Assembly: GCF_000472425.1 (NCBI RefSeq) | Contig: NZ_AXAI01000025.1 | Coordinates: 1-64,000, forward strand | DNA: 64,000 bases | Direction of reading: 5' to 3' | DNA from: Bradyrhizobium sp. Tv2a-2 | Lineage (GTDB): Bacteria; Pseudomonadota; Alphaproteobacteria; Rhizobiales; Xanthobacteraceae | Shown here: positions 45,795 to 56,636 of the stretch, piece after piece | Position numbering within the stretch: the first letter of the stretch is position 1 | Layout of the letters: every line of letters starts with the position of its first letter | Position numbers and translations under genes: made by a program | Notes under the pieces: model-generated | The model's input: only the letters and a program-made list of their open reading frames with translations | What the model was told of the DNA's origin: nothing | Databases searched by the model: none

Positions 45795-46763
45795 ATGAAC
45801 GATCGGTTCGTGGTTTCCAGACGGCGCACAGGCTTCGGTGATTGCCTTTGGTCACTGGCGGCGGCCTGGCGCTATGCGCAGCGGACCAGGCGCACGCTTG
45901 CCATCGATTGGCGGGGCTCTTGTTATCTCGACCAGCCGTTCACGAACGCATTTGCGGTGTTTTTTGAACCAATTCAAGACATAGCCGGCGTGCCGGTCGT
46001 ATGCGATAATCAAATCAATCAGTTCTCATTTCCGGGTCCTTTCTTTCCGCTATGGTGGAATAAGTCACCAATCGAATGCCTTTACCGACCGGACGAACAG
46101 ATCTTTCGAGAACGTGACGAACTAAGCGAGCTTTTGGAATCGCAAGAAGACAGCGACGCCAACACGGTGGTGTGTGATGCTTGTCTGATGTGGCGCTGTG
46201 ATCAGGAGGCTGAGCGGCAGATCTTTCGGAGCATCAAGCTGAGATCCGAAATTCAATTGCGTATCGAGGCGATCTATCGGGAGCACTTTAGAGATCATAG
46301 TGTAATTGGGGTCCATGTCCGGCACGGCAATGGCGAAGACATTATGGCGCATGCGCCGTACTGGGCCGATCCGGAACTCGCCTTTCGACAAATATGTGCC
46401 GCCGTTGACAAGGCCAAAACGCTACCGCACTCAAAGCCCGTCAAGGTGTTCTTGTGCACCGATAGCGCCCAGGTTCTGGCGCAAATATCGGATGCATTCC
46501 CCAGCGTCTTCACTGTCCTAAAGAGCTTCCAGGCGCATCAAACCGGGCCTTTGCATAGTGCTGCACTAGGCGTGGACGGCGGCTCCTCCGCCCTTATCGA
46601 GATGTATCTTCTTGGTCGGTGCGACACGGTGGTTCGCTTTCCGCCAACGAGCGCCTTCACGCGATATGCCAGCCTGTTCGTGCCTCGCGTGATTGAGTTC
46701 GATTTGAACGATCCGACTCGTTTGATTCTGAAAGAACAACCGATCACGGATGTCTTGGCATGA
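45795..46763 (+). CDS. nodZ: NodZ, alpha-1,6-fucosyltransferase
   Basis: 322 aa beginning MNDRFVVSRRRTGFGDCLWS. The catalytic GT23 region has GVHVRHGNGEDIMAHAPYWA, VKVFLCTDSAQVLAQ and SALIEMYLLGRC. It adds L-fucose from GDP-fucose to the reducing-end GlcNAc of the Nod factor. An in-frame ATG five codons earlier is possible. It lies 138 bp after nolO and probably in the same transcript, although in B. japonicum nodZ can be transcribed separately. Confidence 0.95.
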   Translation: MNDRFVVSRRRTGFGDCLWSLAAAWRYAQRTRRTLAIDWRGSCYLDQPFTNAFAVFFEPIQDIAGVPVVCDNQINQFSFPGPFFPLWWNKSPIECLYRPDEQIFRERDELSELLESQEDSDANTVVCDACLMWRCDQEAERQIFRSIKLRSEIQLRIEAIYREHFRDHSVIGVHVRHGNGEDIMAHAPYWADPELAFRQICAAVDKAKTLPHSKPVKVFLCTDSAQVLAQISDAFPSVFTVLKSFQAHQTGPLHSAALGVDGGSSALIEMYLLGRCDTVVRFPPTSAFTRYASLFVPRVIEFDLNDPTRLILKEQPITDVLA

Positions 46764-46967
46764 CATCGTGGCAGTTGCTGCCGAGCGCTTCATTCTCGTC
46801 GATCCGCCCGCACTGTGTTGGTGTTGTTGATGCGCGCCTCCGATCTGCAAATTCGGAGCCGTCGCCCGACTGCGGCGGGATGATCGTGATGGGCCGCGGA
46901 GCGTGTGGCGCTGCTGTGCAGCGGTCACTTGCCTGTTTTGGCGAGCGTGCTTGGCACACTCAATCGG

Positions 46968-48203
46968 ATGACGAGTTTCACCCTGTCAGTCGAGCGTTGG
47001 GACATCGGAGTTAGCATCATTAGACACGATCCAAGGCCGTTTCCTGCTGTTTGTTTTCTTCTCGGCCTTCCCCGCTCCGGGAGGACGCTGCTCGCGCATT
47101 TACTGCAACGGCACCCGGATATTCTCGCTCCGCCTGAGCCATGGCTGTTGCTGGCGCTGGAGGCACTAGGAACAGTGGATCACCGTCACCCGGCAGGACA
47201 GCCAGTGATTAGGACCGCGACCTCCGAGTTTTTGGACCGAATCGAGCGCCCTGCAGTCTACCGCGCCATTGCCGACGCGGCTTACGCTCGCTATTTGGCC
47301 ACTGCGGGCAAGCGTCTCTTCATAGATAAAACCCCGCGCTATTGGATGGTGCTAGAGTTCCTGGAAAGCGTTTATCCAAGCGCGCCACGGATCCTTCTGA
47401 TGCGTAATCCCTACGCGATCGCCGCGTCACTGAAATCGACGTGGGGAATCCCGATCCAGTCGGCAAGCTGCCCATCCGCCATCGGATCTTGTCTCGCCGA
47501 TATCGCCCGCGGCCAACCTACGCCCGCTATTGCGTCTACTATCGCCGATCTCGTTCTTGGGCTGCCCGCGCTTGCCGCACAGCGTGGCCATCCGTACACG
47601 CGGCCGGTCCAGTACGAACTCCTGGTTACAAGGCCCGATGAGGTAATCGGACGCCTGATCGCTGGGCTCGGTTACGATCGAGCGCTCACCGCGCTGGCGA
47701 TGGAGCAAATGGATTACCTGCGATCCAGTAACTTCGGTGATCGGAAGATCCTGGAGAGAAAGGCGATCGATGACCGCTCGGTTGATGCGTGGAAGACAGT
47801 ACTTAGCCCCGAAGAGATGCAAGCCGTGACCGATCTGGTCGGCGCCGAGCTTTTGATCGAGATCGGCTATGAAAAGGAACTCGGCTACGCGCAGAAGGCG
47901 GGCGTCGTCGATAGGGGCCGAGGAGTAGCCGAACACTATCGCCGTCTATTTCAAACGAGCTGGGATCTACTGGGCGGCACAAGAGGAACATCGTTTGGCA
48001 TTTCTATCGGCTCTGAGCCAAACACTGCCATCGAACAAGCTGGAGCGAAGTCGTCCACGCCCGGCATGTCTTCTGGGGTCACCGAGCCGCAGCATATCGC
48101 CCAATCCAGCATCGACGATACGCTGCGTCAGGTGAATTCGATGGTGGCGGAGTTGGAGCGGGCGCTCGAGGTCTCCAAGAGCGACCCGAACGAGCCGCGT
48201 TGA
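46968..48203 (+). CDS. Sulfotransferase-family protein, NoeE-like candidate
   Basis: About 411 aa. FLLGLPRSGRTLLAHLLQRH near residue 35 is the 5'-phosphosulfate (PAPS) loop, followed by PDILAPPEPWLLLALEALG. A second conserved part, KRLFIDKTPRYWMVLEFLES with PRILLMRNPYAIAASLKSTW, matches the 3'-phosphate segment (RNPxxxAxS). The C-terminus ends in a short predicted coiled coil (LRQVNSMVAELERALEVSKS). NoeE of NGR234, a fucose-specific sulfotransferase of similar size, is the natural comparison because the gene follows nodZ directly. The frame also opens at a GTG at 46905. Donor and acceptor are inferred; NodH-like or other sulfation remains possible. Confidence 0.75.
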   Translation: MTSFTLSVERWDIGVSIIRHDPRPFPAVCFLLGLPRSGRTLLAHLLQRHPDILAPPEPWLLLALEALGTVDHRHPAGQPVIRTATSEFLDRIERPAVYRAIADAAYARYLATAGKRLFIDKTPRYWMVLEFLESVYPSAPRILLMRNPYAIAASLKSTWGIPIQSASCPSAIGSCLADIARGQPTPAIASTIADLVLGLPALAAQRGHPYTRPVQYELLVTRPDEVIGRLIAGLGYDRALTALAMEQMDYLRSSNFGDRKILERKAIDDRSVDAWKTVLSPEEMQAVTDLVGAELLIEIGYEKELGYAQKAGVVDRGRGVAEHYRRLFQTSWDLLGGTRGTSFGISIGSEPNTAIEQAGAKSSTPGMSSGVTEPQHIAQSSIDDTLRQVNSMVAELERALEVSKSDPNEPR

Positions 48204-48911
48204 CGCCGGTCAGCCGACCTAATCAAGTGAGGTGCCGGCACTTCCAGACTGACAGGAGGCTGCAGCGCGAGGGGAGGGCGGGTCATATTCGGTCCAGCCG
48301 AACATCCAGTCCAGCCCGCGGCTACGTTGCCATTGGCTAAATGGAAGGTCTCCTGGGAGCTCGAGCCCGTCAGCCTCCCGGTGTCACTGCCATCCGGGTG
48401 AAGAGGAACACGTCGCGTGGACGACAGGTCATGATTGCCGTGCCACTCGTGGATCACTTCGCATGAAAACCCCACGTGGATGCAAAGCACATCCGATTTC
48501 GCCTCCAAGGGGCAGTAGCGGGTCAGGACCAGTAGCGCGAGGCTTTTGTTTCCGACAAGAGCCGAGAGCGGGAGATCAAGAAACTCGGATCCGTAACCCA
48601 TAGTATCCGACGAAGCGAATGGGACGCCCGACTGCCGGGGCTCGTCAGGAGCCATCTGGCTTGTTGATCATCGTGGCGTCATAAATCGCATTGATGACAA
48701 GCTGGTGCAGCATCGAGAGAGCGCGTTGGACAAGGATCGGACCAAAGGGCATGACGTAGGCTCACCAGCTTAAGTGAGCCGGAGCACCGATGTCATGTGC
48801 GCTAGATGCCTCTATTGTCCGGAATTAAACCGCCTGATGTGCGGAACCCTCCAAAGTTGCTTGCAAGCGCGACATGGAGCCGCGAAGCGCTCACGTTTCT
48901 CTGCATCCCGA
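48204..48911. other. Long gap before fixR
   Basis: About 700 bp. A minus-strand frame (48128–48655) has no domain and overlaps the sulfotransferase end. Near the right side lie the palindrome at 48759–48780 and a GC-rich stretch (TTGCTTGCAAGCGCGACA at about 48857) about 70 bp before the predicted fixR transcript start. The latter could hold activator sites (NifA, RegR), which I cannot define. Confidence 0.4.
48759..48780. repeat. Inverted repeat GGCTCAC-N8-GTGAGCC
   Basis: A perfect 7-bp inverted repeat with an 8-bp spacer, about 160 bp upstream of the predicted fixR transcript start. No T-run follows, so it is not a terminator. It may be an operator. Confidence 0.35.
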
Positions 48912-48927
48912 TGGCCCGAATCCTGCA
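48912..48927 (+). promoter_or_regulatory. Sigma-54 (-24/-12) promoter of fixR-nifA
   Basis: TGGCCCGAATCCTGCA has GG at 48913–48914, ten bases, then GC at 48925–48926. In B. japonicum fixR-nifA is known to have a -24/-12 promoter, overlapping a second promoter dependent on RegR. The predicted start lies about 20 bp before the fixR ATG. Confidence 0.65.
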
Positions 48928-48954
48928 GCCGCCCCTCGCAGGGGAGGGCTGCAG
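48923..48954 (+). other. Strong hairpin at the fixR transcript start
   Basis: CTGCAGCC pairs with GGCTGCAG, and an inner CCCCT/AGGGG stem closes on a 3-nt loop. The hairpin begins within the -12 element and ends one base before the fixR ATG, so it could block the fixR ribosome binding site in transcripts starting upstream. Confidence 0.4.
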
Positions 48955-48955
48955 A

Positions 48956-49804
48956 ATGGAGGGGCGTTTGGATCTCGATGTGAGAAATGAACATGAGGTC
49001 CGGGGTCAACCGGCGGCCGCGGACACGTCGTGTCCTTTTCATGCCGATAGAGCGGGAATGCAGCAGGCAGAATGCAAGACGCTGGTGTTGACCGGCGCGT
49101 CCCGCGGCATAGGTCATGCCACTGCGAAACTGTTTTCGGACGCAGGTTGGCGCATCATCTCATGTGCGCGCCAACCGTTCGATGGCGCGCGATGCCCATG
49201 GGAAGCGGGGGCAACGGATCATGTTCAGGTCGACCTCAGCGACCATCGGATGCTGCCGTACGCTCTCACCAAGATCAAGGAACGCCTTGCCGGAACGCCG
49301 GTCCACGCGTTGATCAACAACGCCGGCGTTTCACCGAAGACGCCAACCGGCACGCGGCTGACGTCATTGACGACATCAGTCGAAACCTGGATGAAGGTGT
49401 TCCATCTTAATCTGGTTGCGCCGATCCTGCTCGCCCAAGGCCTGTTCGATGAACTAAAGGCTGCATCGGGATCGATTGTCAATGTGACCTCAATCGCAGG
49501 TTCGCGGGTGCATCCGTTCGCCGGAAGCGCCTATGCAACCTCTAAAGCTGCGCTCGCGTGTCTCACCCGCGAGATGGCGCACGACTATGCGCCCCACGGC
49601 ATTCGCGTAAATGCGATTGCGCCCGGCGAAATCAAGACGGACATTTTGTCGCCGGACACCGAAGCGCGACTTTTACCGACAATTCCATTGCGCCGCGTCG
49701 GCACCCCCGACGAGGTCGCAAGGGTAATTTTTTTCCTGTGCTCCGATGCCGCAAGCTATGTAACGGGCACGGAGGTGCCCATCAATGGCGGCCAACACCT
49801 GTGA
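48956..49804 (+). CDS. fixR: FixR, short-chain dehydrogenase/reductase family
   Basis: 282 aa. After a variable N-terminus of about 34 residues the SDR fold begins: KTLVLTGASRGIGHATAKLF (cofactor loop), ALINNAGVSP (NNAG), SIVNVTSIAGS with the catalytic Ser, AYATSKAALACL with Tyr-x3-Lys, and RVNAIAPGEIKTDIL. It closely resembles B. japonicum FixR, co-transcribed with nifA and not essential for fixation. Substrate unknown. Confidence 0.93.
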   Translation: MEGRLDLDVRNEHEVRGQPAAADTSCPFHADRAGMQQAECKTLVLTGASRGIGHATAKLFSDAGWRIISCARQPFDGARCPWEAGATDHVQVDLSDHRMLPYALTKIKERLAGTPVHALINNAGVSPKTPTGTRLTSLTTSVETWMKVFHLNLVAPILLAQGLFDELKAASGSIVNVTSIAGSRVHPFAGSAYATSKAALACLTREMAHDYAPHGIRVNAIAPGEIKTDILSPDTEARLLPTIPLRRVGTPDEVARVIFFLCSDAASYVTGTEVPINGGQHL

Positions 49805-49997
49805 TGGGCTGCACGTGATGACAAATCGTTGCTGATTTGAATTGGCCGCTTGGAACTCGTTCCGCGGCTCATTCGCGCGCCATTTCGCCGCGGAAGAGAA
49901 TAACTAAGCGAGGCCATTTTAATTTTACAGTCGTGCCATGAAAAGGTGCTATCCCTTGCTGTCATCCCGTGAGGCTGAACGGGAGATCGAGGATGAC

Positions 49998-51818
<1,821 letters not shown>

Positions 51819-52811
51819 AGGACTGGCAGAGTTGGCTTATCACTACGCACGCGAATAACTCGGACGAAAACAGGTGTCTGGGCCAATTGTGCTTGGCCGA
51901 GTACGATCAGAAGAGACCGCTGACGAGGCTGCGCCGATTCGGCCAACGCGAGCGGCCGCGGCGCAAGTCGGGCGCCGCGGTCGAAGGCCCGGGGTCAAGG
52001 GCCAAAGTCAAGGCCCCAAGTCAAGCGCCGAAGTCCGTGCTCCACAGCAGGCACCGGCGCTCCCTTCGCACGCAGCGTCCTCGTCGGTCCTGTCGCTGGC
52101 TATCCAGACCGCATAGCGTATGCTTCACCTACCGGCCCGGACACGTGCCATCGTGTCGAATTCTGAATGCATGCGGCGCCACAGGACTTTCCGCCTAGAC
52201 GTGAGTATGAAGGAAGCTCGGATTGCGCTCGGCACAGCTGCCGATGTTGCAGTGGACCTGAAAGATGAAATTCGGCTGTGCAAAACGACTTTGGCGGAGT
52301 TGCAGGTCTCAGCTAAGCGAGTGCTGCTGCGTAAGCTTGCGGGGATTTCTTGATATCGGTCGTGGATCGTCAACTTGGCTGAAGTCAGGCGCGCGAAATC
52401 ACCGATTTATATTGCATCTGAGATGAGCTCGCGAGAAAATCGTTCGAGATCTCAAGGGCTCGGCAGGGCTGTCGCCACCCAGGTGAGTGTCACCTGGTCG
52501 TGAAAGCACATGATATGGACCTACTTACGCCGAAGAACCATCGACCACAAATCGGCTCCAGACTTGTGGTGTCTCGAGGTGGCGGCCTCGCCCCGTCAAA
52601 GCCCGATTTCCGCGTGAGTATTGACCAGAGCAAGCGCACCTCGCGTTAGTTCAAGCGCCTCTTTGTCAGGATCAAAATGGCTCGCCGGGCATAATCGGCG
52701 TTGTAGCACTCGCGACGAATGTCAGACGTCCATCGTCGGCGGGCGTCAAGCTAGTATGACAAATTTCTTAAGCGATTGTGTTAGCGGCCGTTTTTTGGCC
52801 GTTTCACACAG
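51819..52811. other. Gap between nifA and fixA
   Basis: About 1 kb. A plus frame at 51874–52116 has a lysine/proline-rich repeat-like stretch, and another at 52207–52353 (MKEARIALGTAADVAVDLKD, then LAELQVSAKRVLL) is a plausible 48-aa helix-rich peptide. Neither has a known domain. TGT-N10-ACG at 52702–52717 is an imperfect NifA-type site about 100 bp before the fixA -24 element. Confidence 0.35.
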
Positions 52812-52827
52812 TGGTACGACACTTGCT
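52812..52827 (+). promoter_or_regulatory. Sigma-54 (-24/-12) promoter of fixABC
   Basis: TGGTACGACACTTGCT fits the RpoN consensus, with GG at 52813–52814 and GC at 52825–52826. It resembles the element at 14561. The predicted transcript start is near 52838, 27 bp before fixA. Confidence 0.8.
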
Positions 52828-52864
52828 GTCCGCTTCACCAGGTTCAGAACGGCTGGAGAGGCAT

Positions 52865-53707
52865 ATGCACAACGTCGTCTGCATCAAGCAGGTCCCCGAT
52901 TCCGCACAGATCCGCGTGCACCCCGTTACCAATACGATCATGCGGCAGGGGGTGCCGACCATCATCAACCCGTACGATCTCTTTGCGCTCGAAGCCGCGC
53001 TGGAACTCCGTGACAAGTTCGGCGGCGAGATCACCGTCGTCACAATGGGGCCGCCGTCGGCCGAGGATTCCTTGCGAAAGGCGCTGACTTTCGGCGCCGA
53101 GCGCGCCGTACTGCTCACCGACCGCTGCTTTGCTGGCGCCGATACTTTGGCTACGACTTACGCACTGGCAACTGCCATCCGCAAAATCGGTAAGGACTAC
53201 GGTCAACCCGATTTGATCTTCACGGGCAAGCAGACCATCGATGGTGATACTGCCCAGGTTGGACCTGGCATCGCGAAGCGGCTGCAAGTCATGCAGCTAA
53301 CCTATGTCGTCAAGATCGGGGCACTGGATCTCACCGCGCGCACAATCGAAGCGGAGCGACGCTCCGAAGGCGGTGTCCAGGTGCTGCGCACGAGGCTTCC
53401 GTGTCTCATTACAATGCTGGAGGCGACCAATCAGATCCGCCGGGGCGCCATGGCAGATGCATTGCGTGCCGCCCGGGCACCAATAGTAAAATGGAGCGCG
53501 CAAGATGCCGGCGTCGAGGACATCTCAAAATGTGGTCTCAAGGGATCGCCCACCGTCGTCAAACGCGTCTTCGCACCTTCCGCACGCGCGGACAAGGCAA
53601 CACTTGTTGAGCCGAGCGAGGAGCCGGCGCAAGCCTTGATTGATACCATCTTCAAGCACCAGCCGAAGCTCGAAGCTGACCTTGCAGCGCTGGCCGGCAA
53701 CGTCTGA
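52865..53707 (+). CDS. fixA: FixA, electron-transfer flavoprotein beta subunit
   Basis: 280 aa, starting MHNVVCIKQVPDSAQIRVHP. EtfB-type fold with NPYDLFALEAALELRDKFGG, ITVVTMGPPSAEDSLRKALT, and DLIFTGKQTIDGDTAQVGPG (nucleotide-binding segment). With FixB it forms the Fix flavoprotein that uses electron bifurcation to send low-potential electrons toward nitrogenase. It precedes fixB by 18 bp. Confidence 0.95.
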   Translation: MHNVVCIKQVPDSAQIRVHPVTNTIMRQGVPTIINPYDLFALEAALELRDKFGGEITVVTMGPPSAEDSLRKALTFGAERAVLLTDRCFAGADTLATTYALATAIRKIGKDYGQPDLIFTGKQTIDGDTAQVGPGIAKRLQVMQLTYVVKIGALDLTARTIEAERRSEGGVQVLRTRLPCLITMLEATNQIRRGAMADALRAARAPIVKWSAQDAGVEDISKCGLKGSPTVVKRVFAPSARADKATLVEPSEEPAQALIDTIFKHQPKLEADLAALAGNV

Positions 53708-53725
53708 TCTGAGGGATTTTCTGCA

Positions 53726-54874
53726 ATGACCAATGTCATAAAGGCTCCTGCATCAAGCGCGGCAGGACGCGCTGCCGCAAAAAAGGAGTTGCCGGAGCAT
53801 TTCAGAGCCTACAAACATGTGTGGGTCTTCGTCGAGCAGGAGCGCGGGGAGGTTCATCCGGTCTCCTGGGAGCTGATGGGCGCCGGTCGAAGACTCGCGG
53901 ACAAGCTGAAGGTCGACCTCGCCGCTGTCGTGATCGGCCCCGAGGGTGAGGCGGCACGCAATGCGGCGCTCCAGTCGTTCTCGTATGGCGCCAACTTGGT
54001 CTATTTGGTCGCGGATCAAGTGCTCGCTGACTATCGCAACGAGGCCTACACCAAGGCGCTGACCGACCTCGTCAACAGCTATAAGCCAGAGATCCTGCTG
54101 TTGGGGGCGACGACATTGGGCCGTGATCTCGCAGGCTCGGTGGCGACGACATTGCTGACCGGCTTGACTGCTGATTGCACGGAGCTCGATGTCGATAGTG
54201 ATGGCTCGCTCGCCGCCACACGCCCGACCTTCGGCGGCTCGCTGCTCTGCACGATCTACACATTGAACTACCGGCCGCAGATGGCCACGGTGCGACCGCG
54301 CGTCATGCCGATGCCCGAGTGCATCGCGCGCGATCCCGGCCGCATCATCCTCCACTCTCTCGACTTGATCGAAGCCGACATCGTTTCAAAGGTGCTCTCA
54401 TTTGTACCAGACCGTGACTCGTCAATATCCAGCCTGGCTTATGCTGACGTGGTCGTGGCCGGTGGCTTGGGACTTGGATCGGTGGAAAATTTTGAGCTGG
54501 TGCGCCAGTTAGCTGCCGTTCTTGGCGCTGAGCATGGGTGCTCGCGTCCGCTGGTGCAAAAGGGCTGGGTTACCTCCGATCGTCAGATTGGCCAGACAGG
54601 CAAAACCATACGTCCGAAGCTTTACATTGCCGCCGGAATTTCTGGGGCGATCCAGCATCGCGTCGGCGTCGAGGGCGCAGATCTTATCATTGCCATCAAC
54701 ACGGACAAAAACGCGCCGATCTTCGACTTTGCCCATATTGGAGTTGTCACTGATGCGGTCCGGCTCTTGCCGGCGCTCGCGGCGGCTTTTCAAGCGCGGC
54801 TGTCGCCGCGCTTGCGTGACCGTGTCGTAAGCCACGACTTCCGAGGTGCGCCGCAGAGAAGGAGAGGTCCGTGA
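53726..54874 (+). CDS. fixB: FixB, electron-transfer flavoprotein alpha subunit
   Basis: 382 aa. EtfA N-terminal part: HVWVFVEQERGEVHPVSWEL and ILLLGATTLGRDLAGSVATT. C-terminal FAD domain: ADVVVAGGLGLGSVENFELV, GWVTSDRQIGQTGKTIRPKL, YIAAGISGAIQHRVGVEGAD and AINTDKNAPIF, a standard FAD-binding signature. The N-terminal about 20 residues before the fold are Ala-rich and variable. fixC overlaps its stop by 4 bp (GTGA). Confidence 0.95.
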   Translation: MTNVIKAPASSAAGRAAAKKELPEHFRAYKHVWVFVEQERGEVHPVSWELMGAGRRLADKLKVDLAAVVIGPEGEAARNAALQSFSYGANLVYLVADQVLADYRNEAYTKALTDLVNSYKPEILLLGATTLGRDLAGSVATTLLTGLTADCTELDVDSDGSLAATRPTFGGSLLCTIYTLNYRPQMATVRPRVMPMPECIARDPGRIILHSLDLIEADIVSKVLSFVPDRDSSISSLAYADVVVAGGLGLGSVENFELVRQLAAVLGAEHGCSRPLVQKGWVTSDRQIGQTGKTIRPKLYIAAGISGAIQHRVGVEGADLIIAINTDKNAPIFDFAHIGVVTDAVRLLPALAAAFQARLSPRLRDRVVSHDFRGAPQRRRGP

Positions 54875-56145
54875 TAGATGAGAAGTTCGATGCCATCGTG
54901 GTCGGCGCCGGACTGGCCGGCAACGCCGCCGCCCTGACTATGGCCAAACGCGGTGTGAAGGTCCTGCAGCTCGAGCGAGGTGAATATTCCGGATCAAAAA
55001 ACGTCCAAAGCGCGATCCTCTCAGCGGATCTGCTTGAAGAGCTCATCCCTGATTTCCGAGACGATGCGCCACTCGAACGCAACCTGGTCGAGCAACGCTT
55101 CTGGATGATGAATGACCGGTCCCATATCGGGCTTGGCTACCGTTTCGACGCCAAGCGGCCAACTCGCTATACGGTAATCCGCGCCCACTTCGATAAGTGG
55201 TTCTCCTCTAAGGTGAAGCAAGCCGGTGCCGCTGTGCTATGTCAGACCACCGCGACAGAGCTAGCGCGGAACCGCCGTGGCTGCGTCATCGGCGTGCGTA
55301 CCGATCGCCAGGACGGCATAATACACGCTGATGTGGTCGTATTAGCCGACGGCGCCAATGGCTTGCTCGGCGCGCGGGCAGGCTTCCGCAAGGCGCCGAA
55401 ACCTGACCAGGTTGCATTGGCGGTCAAGGAAACGCACATTCTGCCGAGAAAGGTTGTCGAAGATCGGTTAAATCTGAAAGGCGATGGCGGGGTCGTGATC
55501 GAGGCCGGTGGCGTCATCGCGCGCGGCATGACAGGCATCGGCTTCATCTACGCAAACAAGGAGTGCATTTCGCTCGGCGTCGCTTGCCTCCTGTCCGAAC
55601 TCCAGAAAACGGGCGAAATCCCTTACCAACTACTCGATAGCTTCAAGCGTCATCCGTCGATCGCGCGCCTGATCGACGGCTCGGACGTCAGAGATTATTC
55701 CGCGCACCTTATTCCCAAACGCGGGGACAAGCCCGCACCGCGACTTCGCCGCAGTGGTTGGGTGGCCGTCGGAGATGCCGCGTCGCTGGACGGCATCGTC
55801 GATTTCGATAGCCCGAGCATAGCGATGATCTCAGGGAGGGTCGCTGCGGAAGCCGTTTCCGGGCTCAAATTGCGCGGAGATCTCACGAGGGCAGGCGGCC
55901 TTTCACTCTACAACAAAATGTTGCAGATGACGTTACGGGAATCGAAGAAGTACGAGGATATGCCGGGTCTACTGCATGCTGATCCGCAAAGCTTCTCGCT
56001 CACGTATCCGCAGCTCGTCTTGAAGGCGATGAAGAACTTCACCCGCGGAACGCCGGAGGCCGATAAATCGATCTTGAGGATATTGCCATCTCCATGGTCT
56101 CGGACCGGCGGCGAGCCGTTTCGGGTACCGCGCGTCCTGCGTTGA
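54871..56145 (+). CDS. fixC: FixC, ETF-quinone oxidoreductase-like flavoprotein
   Basis: 424 aa from a GTG that overlaps fixB. FAD-binding DAIVVGAGLAGNAAALTMAK and a GG-type reductase fold with RPTRYTVIRAHFDKWFSSKV, VVLADGANGLLGARAG, SGWVAVGDAASLDGIVDFDS. The C-terminus ends RTGGEPFRVPRVLR. In the Fix complex it passes electrons from FixAB to quinone with FixX, a small ferredoxin. fixX normally follows; I could not find it in the next 490 bp. Confidence 0.93.
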   Translation: MIDEKFDAIVVGAGLAGNAAALTMAKRGVKVLQLERGEYSGSKNVQSAILSADLLEELIPDFRDDAPLERNLVEQRFWMMNDRSHIGLGYRFDAKRPTRYTVIRAHFDKWFSSKVKQAGAAVLCQTTATELARNRRGCVIGVRTDRQDGIIHADVVVLADGANGLLGARAGFRKAPKPDQVALAVKETHILPRKVVEDRLNLKGDGGVVIEAGGVIARGMTGIGFIYANKECISLGVACLLSELQKTGEIPYQLLDSFKRHPSIARLIDGSDVRDYSAHLIPKRGDKPAPRLRRSGWVAVGDAASLDGIVDFDSPSIAMISGRVAAEAVSGLKLRGDLTRAGGLSLYNKMLQMTLRESKKYEDMPGLLHADPQSFSLTYPQLVLKAMKNFTRGTPEADKSILRILPSPWSRTGGEPFRVPRVLR

Positions 56146-56636
56146 AGAATCACCAGCGCAAGCCCCGGCGCGAGAAGGAAGAGCCATGGATGCCCACCAT
56201 TTGTTGAACCTGAGCGAGGCTGCTCCACCATCCGTCTTCAAGGATGCGATCACTTATACAAGGATACGCACCAGGAAGAAACTGTATCCGCAATTCCCTC
56301 AAGTCCCGGATTCAGCTGCACGCGCTCAATGTCAATCGGCAGGTCGAGCCAGACGTTGTTTCACAACTGGATCAAAATGGGATGGCGTGAGCGAATCGAA
56401 TGGCCAGTGTCGCCGATGGGCTCGCTGAAGGCTGACACAGCTGTGAGGGGCAATTAGCTGTGCGATGGCGCTTACGTGCGCCATCCTTGCTCGATCCGTC
56501 CTGAAGTTCGCTCGGGCGATCTCGATGACAGAAAGCCTCGCCGATTATCATGCGATGAAGGCGCCGATACACATGCGGACACAGGGCCGCAGGCTCCGGC
56601 GCTCCGCCGAGAACCCTTATTACAAGGACAGCGCAC
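56146..56636. other. Position expected for fixX; no fixX found
   Basis: All frames were read and no FixX-like CxxCGxC or KLYQNRYLVD sequence is present. A short frame at 56244–56390 (LKSRIQLHALNVNRQVEPDV) looks protein-like but is unassigned. Confidence 0.5.

Noticed and set aside
48128..48655. 175-codon minus-strand frame between the sulfotransferase gene and fixR
   Set aside because: It overlaps the coding end of the sulfotransferase gene, lacks a domain and has low-complexity composition.
56146..56636. Search for fixX after fixC
   Set aside because: No frame encodes the ferredoxin cysteines or the typical FixX N-terminus.
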